Shown here one piece after another: positions 6,619 through 11,505 of a stretch of DNA of 11,505 bases. The translations under genes were made by a program, and so were the position numbers. The notes beneath the pieces are model-generated. The model was given only the letters and a program-made list of their open reading frames with translations. It was not told the DNA's origin and did no database searches. The first letter of the stretch is position 1, and every line of letters begins with the position of its first letter. Source of the DNA: Pseudomonadales bacterium (GTDB lineage: Bacteria; Pseudomonadota; Gammaproteobacteria; Pseudomonadales; Litorivicinaceae); contig JAAXJV010000125.1 of the NCBI GenBank assembly GCA_012269655.1, forward strand, positions 1 to 11,505, written 5' to 3'.

Positions 6619-7298
6619 TCACTCAGCGTGACGGACATCTCGCCCACGCCCGCGCACTTGGCGGTCAATCGGTCGCCCGGTTGCAAGTCCGAGACACCCG
6701 CTGGGGTTCCGGTAAAGATCAAATCTCCGGCATGCAGGGTTTGTAGGGTCGACAGATAACAAATCAGCGCAACCGGATCATGAATCATCTGGTTCAAGTC
6801 GCCCTGCTGTCGAGTCTCACCGTTGATGAGCAATTCGATTGGGCCCTCAGTCAAATAACCGGTGTCCTCGACCAGGTGCAATGCTGAGCACGGCGCCGCA
6901 TCATCAAACACCTTACCAATCTCCCAGGGCCGCCCTTGATCGCGGTTTTTGATCTGCAAATCCCGACGGGTCAAGTCCAGGCCCACGGCGTAGCCGGCGA
7001 TCGCAACTTGAGCTTGTTCTGGTGTCAGTCCCCGCCCACCGGATTTCAGGGCTACCACCAGCTCCACTTCATGCTGCAGTTTCTGTGTGCCGACCGCGAA
7101 AGGCACCACTGGCTTTTGAGTCACGCACTCGGCTGGCTTCAAGAAATAGAATGGCGATTCCGGCGTGGCCTCGAATCCCATCTCGGCGGCATGGTCAGCG
7201 TAGTTACGGCCGATGCAGTAAACCTGGCGAATGGGAAACATGCGCTCGTCGCCCGCAATCGTCAACGCGGGGCGGGCACTGGGTTCAAACAAATACAT
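6615..7298 (-). CDS. Fumarylacetoacetate hydrolase (FAH) family protein, fumarylpyruvate hydrolase/acylpyruvase type
   Basis: This metal-dependent C-C bond hydrolase or decarboxylase acts on beta-diketo acids. Its 227 residues match the short single-domain members (YcgM, FAHD1, NagK) rather than full-length FAH. Seen in the sequence: YCIGRNYADHAAEMG (27-41), the metal ligands E77 and E79 in HEVEL, the third ligand D108 in GLDLTRRD, GKVFDD (128-133) and FTGTPAGV (195-202). Likely substrates are fumarylpyruvate, acylpyruvates or oxaloacetate; sequence alone does not decide. ATG 7298 has GAGG 9 nt upstream. It lies 4 bp after the reductase gene on the same strand, so the two are almost certainly co-transcribed. 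Such pairing suggests breakdown of an aromatic or other ring compound, but no dioxygenase or isomerase gene is in the window. Confidence 0.88.
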   Translation of the reverse strand: MYLFEPSARPALTIAGDERMFPIRQVYCIGRNYADHAAEMGFEATPESPFYFLKPAECVTQKPVVPFAVGTQKLQHEVELVVALKSGGRGLTPEQAQVAIAGYAVGLDLTRRDLQIKNRDQGRPWEIGKVFDDAAPCSALHLVEDTGYLTEGPIELLINGETRQQGDLNQMIHDPVALICYLSTLQTLHAGDLIFTGTPAGVSDLQPGDRLTAKCAGVGEMSVTLSD

Positions 7299-7302
7299 CG
7301 AT

Positions 7303-8271
7303 TTAATCCTCGGCTGCAGTGAAGGGATCTGCGTGCCAGTTTTCCTGATTCAGTCCCATCAATGCAACTTGGCCCTCAACGTCGCGCACCATGTCAGGGT
7401 TTCCGGCACAAAAAACCGTCCACCCCATCAGGCTTGGCACCTCGGACTGCAATACGTCAGTCACCCGTTGGCAAGCTCCCTCGCGACTGAATACCTGCAC
7501 AAACTTGGCATCATCAATGCTATCCATCATGGCTTGAATCGCACGGACTTCGTAAAGATCCTGTTCGGAACGATTACCCCAAATTAAGCGCACCGGGCCG
7601 GGATGTTGAATCTGAATGAGACGAGCCAAAACAGATTTCATTGGCGCAAGGCCCGTGCCGGTTGCGATCATGCAGATTGGGCGATTTAAATCTTTGGCGT
7701 AAGCATTCCCCATCGGACCCGTCAGTTCGATCGGATCTCCACGGTTGGCGTTTTCATACAGCGCCTGCCCGGTTTTACCGCCGGGTACCGCACGAATGTG
7801 AAACTCAACCACCGGCTGGCCGCCGGGACTGGCAAAGGAATACGGCCTGGCAGGTCCATAAGGGGTCTTCAAGAGGCCGTACTGGCCCGGCTCAAAATCC
7901 AGTAGCGATTCCAATTTAATGCGCAGTTTGACCAGATCGGCCGTCGGCCGCTCAACCCGTGTTATCTGACCCGACAGCGTGACCGGATCACCCTGTTGAC
8001 GGGTGGGTGATTGCAGCACTAAATCACTCAGTGGTCGACACTGGCACGCCAAAATCTCACCGGCCTCGCGCTGAGACGCGGACAAGATGGAATCGTTCTT
8101 TTGATCCACTTCACCCTGCGCCAATACGTAGCGACAGGCCCCACAGTTGCCTGCTCCACAACCGTAAGTGACGGGCTCACCAGCTTTGAGTAGGCTTTTC
8201 AATAAGGTGTCGACATGGTCACCGGTGATGGGTGCGCGATCGTCTAAGGCGATGGAATAGTATTTGAGCAT
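7303..8271 (-). CDS. NAD(P)H-dependent flavin/[2Fe-2S] oxidoreductase (oxygenase-reductase or CDP-glucoseen-reductase-like)
   Basis: This 322-residue electron-transfer protein would pass electrons from NAD(P)H through FAD to a plant-type [2Fe-2S] centre and on to a partner. The N-terminal ferredoxin domain (about 1-90) has the cluster ligands C38, C43, C46 and C76 (CGAGNCGAC ... LACQC). The FAD domain (about 95-195) has RPYSFAS (142-148) and a GKTGQAL segment. The NAD domain (about 196-315) has GTGLAPMKS (205-213) and CAGNPDMV (288-295). The layout matches reductases of multicomponent oxygenases (phenol hydroxylase P5, BenC/XylZ-type) and CDP-6-deoxy-glucoseen reductase-like proteins. No oxygenase or sugar pathway gene is adjacent, so its partner is unknown. 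ATG 8271 lacks an obvious ribosome binding site. The FAH-family gene follows after 4 bp. Confidence 0.9.
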   Translation of the reverse strand: MLKYYSIALDDRAPITGDHVDTLLKSLLKAGEPVTYGCGAGNCGACRYVLAQGEVDQKNDSILSASQREAGEILACQCRPLSDLVLQSPTRQQGDPVTLSGQITRVERPTADLVKLRIKLESLLDFEPGQYGLLKTPYGPARPYSFASPGGQPVVEFHIRAVPGGKTGQALYENANRGDPIELTGPMGNAYAKDLNRPICMIATGTGLAPMKSVLARLIQIQHPGPVRLIWGNRSEQDLYEVRAIQAMMDSIDDAKFVQVFSREGACQRVTDVLQSEVPSLMGWTVFCAGNPDMVRDVEGQVALMGLNQENWHADPFTAAED

Positions 8272-8316
8272 GGTCGAATCATGGAGGCACAGGTATTAAA
8301 GGCAAGTGACGCTCGC

Positions 8317-8322
8317 TATACT
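8317..8322 (+). promoter_or_regulatory. Candidate -10 element placing the transcript start at the ATG (possible leaderless mRNA)
   Basis: TATACT (5/6 to consensus) ends 7 nt before ATG 8330. The usual distance from a -10 to the start site would put transcription at or next to the A of the start codon. No ribosome binding site precedes the gene, consistent with leaderless translation. The -35 is weak. The whole divergent gap is 58 bp (8272-8329). Confidence 0.4.
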
Positions 8323-8329
8323 GCCGCGC

Positions 8330-8767
8330 ATGAGCGTGTTCGTCACCCGAAAAGTCTTTGCCGATTACCCCTGCGCACATCGCCAGTGGGCTCATCAAGG
8401 GCATTGCAAATTCATCCATGGATACAGCCGCAGCTTCATCCTAGAGTTCGGCTGCGAACACCTATCGCCAGAAGGCTTTGGCGTCGACTTCGGTGGCTTT
8501 GGCCCGATCAAAGACTGGCTGAAAGACCAGTTTGATCATACCTGTTTGATCAATGCAGACGATCCCGAGCTCACACTGTTTGAGCAGATGCACGATCAAG
8601 AAATTATCAAACTTCGTGTTCTGCCCAACGTGAGCATGGAGAACACCGCGAAATTTGTATTCGATTACGTGTCGCCCTGGATCCAAGAGCGCACCCAGGG
8701 CCGGGCCTGGTTGATCAGCGTTGAGTGCAAAGAAAACGAGAAAAATTCAGGCGTTTATCGGCCCTGA
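8330..8767 (+). CDS. QueD/6-pyruvoyl-tetrahydropterin synthase-like protein with altered zinc site
   Basis: This 145-residue T-fold protein is related to QueD (6-carboxytetrahydropterin synthase, queuosine pathway) and PTPS. Conserved positions by alignment in my head to E. coli QueD: H17 in PCAHRQW (first zinc ligand), C26 (catalytic cysteine position) and H30 in IHGY (second zinc ligand). Also seen are VDFGGFGPIK (52-61), DHTCL with H70 (catalytic His) and E135 in CKENEKNSGVYR. The third zinc His of the usual HGH is Y32 here. H22 or H25 nearby could substitute, or metal binding may be changed. I recall other proteobacterial PTPS-like proteins with HGYSRSF, so this is probably a distinct subfamily rather than a broken gene. 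No queuosine or folate gene is adjacent. ATG 8330 is chosen because it begins the family domain; upstream codons from 8306 look non-coding. A GATC-rich hairpin (8506-8537) lies within the gene. The end overlaps the MFS gene by 13 bp. Confidence 0.82.
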   Translation: MSVFVTRKVFADYPCAHRQWAHQGHCKFIHGYSRSFILEFGCEHLSPEGFGVDFGGFGPIKDWLKDQFDHTCLINADDPELTLFEQMHDQEIIKLRVLPNVSMENTAKFVFDYVSPWIQERTQGRAWLISVECKENEKNSGVYRP

Positions 8768-8772
8768 ATTTT
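8742..8772. terminator. Bidirectional terminator-like hairpin at convergent gene ends
   Basis: Perfect 10-bp arms AAAATTCAGG (8742-8751) and CCTGAATTTT (8763-8772) flank an 11-nt loop. The outer pairs supply an A-tract on one side and a U-tract on the other, so RNA from either strand ends the stem in U residues. On the minus strand the tract continues as a U-rich run (UUUUUCUCGUUUUCUUU). The hairpin covers the stop codons of both converging genes (TGA 8765-8767, TAA 8755-8757). The stem has only four G-C pairs, so strength is moderate. Confidence 0.65.
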
Positions 8773-9888
8773 CAATAGCGCCAGCAACCCCAAGACACCG
8801 ACCACCATCAAACAACCCAGCGTTGCGACCCATCCATAAGCATCGTAGACGTAACCCGGTAACCAAGTTCCCAGCACACCACCGCCGTAATAGTGCGTGA
8901 CGTACAATCCATTCACCACGCCGCGCAGTTCAGGTTCCGCTTGATTAACCTCGGCGACGGCAAGCGAGTGGAACAAAAACATACTGAGGCAAAATGCCCA
9001 CATCATGGCGAAGAGTCCCCAAGTTCCCAGGGGAATCGCACTGGCCACACTGGCGACCATCACAAACATCGACAGTTTTAAGGTACGGTTTGAGCCGCCC
9101 AAATACTGGGCGATGCGCTTGGCGTTAAGGCTGGTCACAATGCCGCCCAGATAGCCCAAATAAACAAGGCCGATCAACCCTGGGCCAATCCCAGGTTGCA
9201 CTTCGGCCAGACGCAAAGGCAAAAAGTTTAGGAACCCAGCAAACACGAAAAATAAGCAACTGACGGCGATAAACCGCCATAAGTTACCCTCGATTGACCA
9301 GGCCCTTATCACACCTTGAAGGCTAGGCACGACGGTATTCATGGGCTTGACCGGTGCTCGCGCCCAGGGCAACACCGCAGCGGCTAACAAGGTGACCGCC
9401 AACCCCCAATAGACCGCGTGATAATCAAACACCTCGCTGACCGCACCGCTGATCAATCGGCCAGCCAATCCGCCCAAGATCGTGGCCGACACGTATCTAG
9501 CCATAACCTGCTTAAGCGCATCCGGGGAATGCCCTGCTGACAAGTACGCCATCAGCGCGGTTAAACAAGCGGGCACAATCAAACCTTGAATCCCGCGCAA
9601 CACCAGAAAGGGTTGATAGCTATCAACCCAGGCCAACGCCAGACAGCTCAAGGATAAAGCAATCAATGCCCACCGAAGTATGCCCAAGGCAGGCAACTTA
9701 CGCAGCACAACCCCATAGGTCAGAGGAGCGATCGCCATGGGCACGAGCGTAATCGAGACCAGAAGACCCACCGCGGCCGCATCTACGCCCAGTGTCTGAG
9801 TCAAGATGGGGGCCAACGGCTGGGGCACGTACATCACCGAAAACACCAACACGGTGATAATGAGCAATAAATTGGCGGGACTGGACAT
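8755..9888 (-). CDS. MFS transporter, YnfM-like efflux type
   Basis: This 377-residue inner-membrane protein has about 12 hydrophobic segments in two six-helix halves, split by a short polar linker at about residues 180-205. It would export a small molecule using the proton gradient; the substrate is unknown. Features seen: a very short cytoplasmic N-terminus, helix 1 running into MYVPQPLAPILTQTLGV (about 19-35), RGIQGLIVPACLTALMAYLS (about 97-116, helix 4) and GGLAGRLISG (about 138-147), a motif typical of YnfM-type drug or metabolite exporters. I chose ATG 9888; a TTG directly before it (9891) is possible. No clear ribosome binding site precedes it. A promoter with a palindrome lies just upstream. 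The gene converges on the QueD-like gene with a 13-bp overlap and a shared hairpin. Confidence 0.88.
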   Translation of the reverse strand: MSSPANLLLIITVLVFSVMYVPQPLAPILTQTLGVDAAAVGLLVSITLVPMAIAPLTYGVVLRKLPALGILRWALIALSLSCLALAWVDSYQPFLVLRGIQGLIVPACLTALMAYLSAGHSPDALKQVMARYVSATILGGLAGRLISGAVSEVFDYHAVYWGLAVTLLAAAVLPWARAPVKPMNTVVPSLQGVIRAWSIEGNLWRFIAVSCLFFVFAGFLNFLPLRLAEVQPGIGPGLIGLVYLGYLGGIVTSLNAKRIAQYLGGSNRTLKLSMFVMVASVASAIPLGTWGLFAMMWAFCLSMFLFHSLAVAEVNQAEPELRGVVNGLYVTHYYGGGVLGTWLPGYVYDAYGWVATLGCLMVVGVLGLLALLKIQGR

Positions 9889-9911
9889 CAAAACTGGCTT
9901 AAAACGGCAAA

Positions 9912-9931
9912 GCGCTAGTGTACGCTAGCGC
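9912..9931. promoter_or_regulatory. 20-bp palindrome, putative operator between divergent transporter genes
   Basis: GCGCTAG-TGTACG-CTAGCGC has perfect 7-bp arms, and the central GTAC (9920-9923) shares the same dyad centre. Only one base pair in 20 breaks the symmetry. It lies in the 65-bp gap between the MFS and EamA genes and overlaps the predicted MFS -10, as a repressor site would. No regulator gene is in the window. Confidence 0.6.
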
Positions 9932-9944
9932 GACTATCTAACAA
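9917..9944 (-). promoter_or_regulatory. Predicted sigma-70 promoter for the MFS gene
   Basis: On the minus strand TTGTTA (9939-9944, 4/6) and TACACT (9917-9922, 4/6) are separated by 16 bp. The start of transcription would fall near 9910, about 20 nt before ATG 9888. The -10 and part of the spacer lie within the palindrome at 9912-9931. Confidence 0.45.
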
Positions 9945-9953
9945 GGATTTGAA

Positions 9954-10844
9954 ATGGCTTGGGCCTCTTTAATTATTGCCATGATGCTGTGGGGATCCAG
10001 CTTTGTAGGGGCGAAATTTGCACTGCAAAGCTTTACCCCCGAACAGGCCGTCGGCATTCGTCTGTTGCTCGGAGCCGTTGTAACCCTGCCTTGGCTACTC
10101 ACCTGGGGCCGCAGGCACCTAGCAAAAATGACCGCAGAGCACTGGAAGTGGCTTCTGGTGATGTCGCTATTCGAGCCCTGCTTGTATTTTTTGGCCGAGA
10201 TGAACGGTCTGGTTTACACCAGCGCCAGCGCGGCGGGCCTGGTTACTTCTACACTGCCTATCTGGATTGCACTGGGTGCATGGTATTGGCTGGGCGAGAA
10301 AACCACCCGTAATTTGTGGATCGGACTGATCATGGCGCTCGCGGGAACGGCCACCATGACCCTGCTGGGTGAGTCCAGCGAGGCCGCCCCGAATCCGCTA
10401 TTGGGCAACAGCCTGATGGTACTGGCCACCTTGATGGCTACCGGCTATGTATTGATTGCCAAACGCCTGACAGACGACATCAATCCCTGGCTGGTCACCG
10501 TGTTACAGCTTTGGGTCGGCGCGCTGTTTTTCATTCCTTGGCTAATTTATTCACCGCCTGACCTCTACGGCGCATCGGATGCCAGTTTGATCGCAACGGT
10601 GTGGCTGGGATTAGCCGTGAGTATCGGTGCCTATGGCTTTTACAATCAGGGCATCAGTCAAGTACCCGCCCAGATTGCAGGCCTGTCGATCAATATGATC
10701 CCGCTGTTCACTCTGATTATGGCCGCATTTATTCTGGGCGAGCGACTAACGCTCGGTGAAGGCTTGGGTGCAGCCTTGATTCTGTTTGGCATTGTGGTGG
10801 CGGTGATGCCTAGTCGCCCAACAAATAGCCCGAACGCCACTTGA
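9954..10844 (+). CDS. DMT-superfamily transporter with two EamA domains
   Basis: This 296-residue inner-membrane protein has about ten hydrophobic segments forming two EamA repeats (about residues 5-137 and 150-285), the standard length for drug/metabolite or amino-acid exporters of this family. Typical signatures are LWGSSFVGAKFAL (12-24) at the first helix, SASAAGLVTSTLPIW (90-104) ending repeat 1 and GERLTLGEGLGAALILFG (262-279) near the end of repeat 2. The substrate cannot be read from the sequence. ATG 9954 has AAGGA (9943-9947) 6 nt upstream, a good ribosome binding site. It is divergent from the MFS gene across the 9912-9931 palindrome, so the two transporters may share control. Its 3' end overlaps the converging deacylase gene by 35 bp, leaving no room for a terminator between them. 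Confidence 0.92.
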   Translation: MAWASLIIAMMLWGSSFVGAKFALQSFTPEQAVGIRLLLGAVVTLPWLLTWGRRHLAKMTAEHWKWLLVMSLFEPCLYFLAEMNGLVYTSASAAGLVTSTLPIWIALGAWYWLGEKTTRNLWIGLIMALAGTATMTLLGESSEAAPNPLLGNSLMVLATLMATGYVLIAKRLTDDINPWLVTVLQLWVGALFFIPWLIYSPPDLYGASDASLIATVWLGLAVSIGAYGFYNQGISQVPAQIAGLSINMIPLFTLIMAAFILGERLTLGEGLGAALILFGIVVAVMPSRPTNSPNAT

Positions 10845-11505
10845 GCGGTTCGTCACCGGCGATTTTCACCAGGGTCTGACCCGCTCGCACATAGGGCCGA
10901 TGAACCCGGGTGAATAATCGGCCTTGGTTACGCGCCTTTACGGCGTGGGTTTCCGACGCACCCTGTCCACCTAGCTTCATAATATTGGCAATAACCTGAC
11001 CGGGCTCGACCTGCGAACCCAAGGGCACGGCCCACTCTACGAGTCCGGCCACCGGCGCCGGCACCAAATCCACCGACTCCAGGTCACACACATGCGGCTG
11101 ATGCGGTGGAATGCTGGTCTGGCCGGCCAACACGCCGATCTGTCTTAAATATGCGAGTATCCCCTGGGCATCCTGCTCGGCTATTTTCTGTGACACATCC
11201 GCCTGTCCACGCAGCTCTACCGTGCAGCCACGACAGCCCACGCCAATCGGATGATCGGGAAAACGTTCGGCCAAAGCTGCCCAAAGCCCGGGGGCGGCTT
11301 CGTCGAAACTGCTACCACCAGAATCGTCAGCCAACATAACCACCGTGGCTTTTAGAGCCCGAGCGAGCGGCAGTAATTCTTCCTGAGCTCGCCGGCTGGC
11401 GTACAGATGCAGCTCAGCCACATCGTCACAATGCACATCCAGTACGTAGTCCGCATCGCAAGCCCACTCGAATAACGTGGCCTTGTGCTCTTGATTCAAC
11501 GAAAC
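10810..11505 (-). CDS. Succinylglutamate desuccinylase/aspartoacylase-family metallo-deacylase (N-terminus beyond window)
   Basis: This is the C-terminal 231 residues of a zinc-dependent amidohydrolase of the AstE/AspA (M14-like) family; the frame is open through the right edge. Visible residues (numbered from 11505): VLDVHCDDVAELHLYAS (about 22-38), where the His is the third zinc ligand; GCTVELRGQADVS (about 92-104), where the Glu fits the catalytic position; and a beta-rich C-terminal domain with PAPVAGLVEWAVPLGSQVEPGQVI (about 148-171) and GRLFTRVHRPYVRAGQTLVKIAG. The first two zinc ligands (HxxE) must lie outside the window. DVHCD-containing members form a subgroup distinct from classical AstE, so the substrate (an N-acyl amino acid or similar) is unknown. 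The TTG at 11499 is not a credible start, as the protein continues upstream. It overlaps the EamA gene by 35 bp, tail to tail. Confidence 0.85.
   Translation of the reverse strand, partial: VSLNQEHKATLFEWACDADYVLDVHCDDVAELHLYASRRAQEELLPLARALKATVVMLADDSGGSSFDEAAPGLWAALAERFPDHPIGVGCRGCTVELRGQADVSQKIAEQDAQGILAYLRQIGVLAGQTSIPPHQPHVCDLESVDLVPAPVAGLVEWAVPLGSQVEPGQVIANIMKLGGQGASETHAVKARNQGRLFTRVHRPYVRAGQTLVKIAGDEPLKWRSGYLLGD

Noticed and set aside
6611..6629. Short inverted repeat ACGCT/AGCGT at the HD/FAH convergent junction as a terminator
   Set aside because: Only 5 bp of stem and no U-tract on either side.
8506..8537. Hairpin GATCAA..ACTGG / CCAGT..TTGATC inside the QueD-like gene, considered as a regulatory element
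   Set aside because: It has a 2-nt bulge, lies mid-gene and no tract follows it; probably a by-product of codon choice.
1..11505. CRISPR arrays, insertion sequences, integrases, tRNA or rRNA genes
   Set aside because: No spaced direct repeats, transposase-like or integrase-like proteins, or RNA-gene folds were seen on either strand.

Overview
The window looks like chromosomal DNA from a gammaproteobacterium, probably an aquatic or surface-associated one. The main reason is a Lap-type system (cyclic-di-GMP control of a large surface adhesin), best known in Pseudomonas, Shewanella and marine relatives. Moderate GC, tightly packed genes, overlapping ends and several GTG starts fit this. I cannot name a genus. 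No tRNA, rRNA, CRISPR array, transposase or prophage gene was seen.

Region 1 (1-5924, mostly minus strand) is the Lap-like locus. In transcription order it holds lapG (periplasmic cysteine protease), lapD (inner-membrane c-di-GMP receptor with degenerate GGDEF and EAL domains), an OmpA-family periplasmic protein with a calcium-binding-type repeat, a type I secretion ABC transporter (lapB-like) and its HlyD-type membrane fusion protein (lapC-like, cut by the left edge). In the known pathway, LapD bound to c-di-GMP sequesters LapG. When c-di-GMP falls, LapG is freed and clips the N-terminus of the adhesin, releasing the cell from the surface. The adhesin (LapA-like) and the TolC-like outer-membrane channel are not in the window and probably lie beyond position 1. 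A small plus-strand gene (2436-2795) sits antisense between the OmpA gene and lapB. It belongs to a small uncharacterised family often mislabelled 'tryptophan synthase subunit beta-like'. Its DNA is unusually rich in inverted repeats.

Region 2 (6022-8271) holds a plus-strand YfbR-like HD-domain 5'-nucleotidase. It converges on a minus-strand pair: a [2Fe-2S]/flavin NAD(P)H reductase followed 4 bp later by a fumarylacetoacetate-hydrolase-family enzyme. The pair suggests catabolism of an aromatic or other ring compound, but no oxygenase is present.

Region 3 (8330-11505) holds a divergent QueD/PTPS-like protein in which one expected zinc-binding histidine is tyrosine. It converges on an MFS efflux-type transporter over a bidirectional terminator-like hairpin. 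The MFS gene diverges from a DMT/EamA transporter gene across a near-perfect 20-bp palindrome that looks like an operator. The window ends in the C-terminal part of an AstE/aspartoacylase-family metallo-deacylase, which overlaps the EamA gene tail to tail.

The clearest biological unit is the Lap-like attachment and release system. The less explained items are the antisense gene with its palindrome cluster, the short LapB without an N-terminal peptidase-like domain, the altered QueD-like zinc site and the orphan operator.
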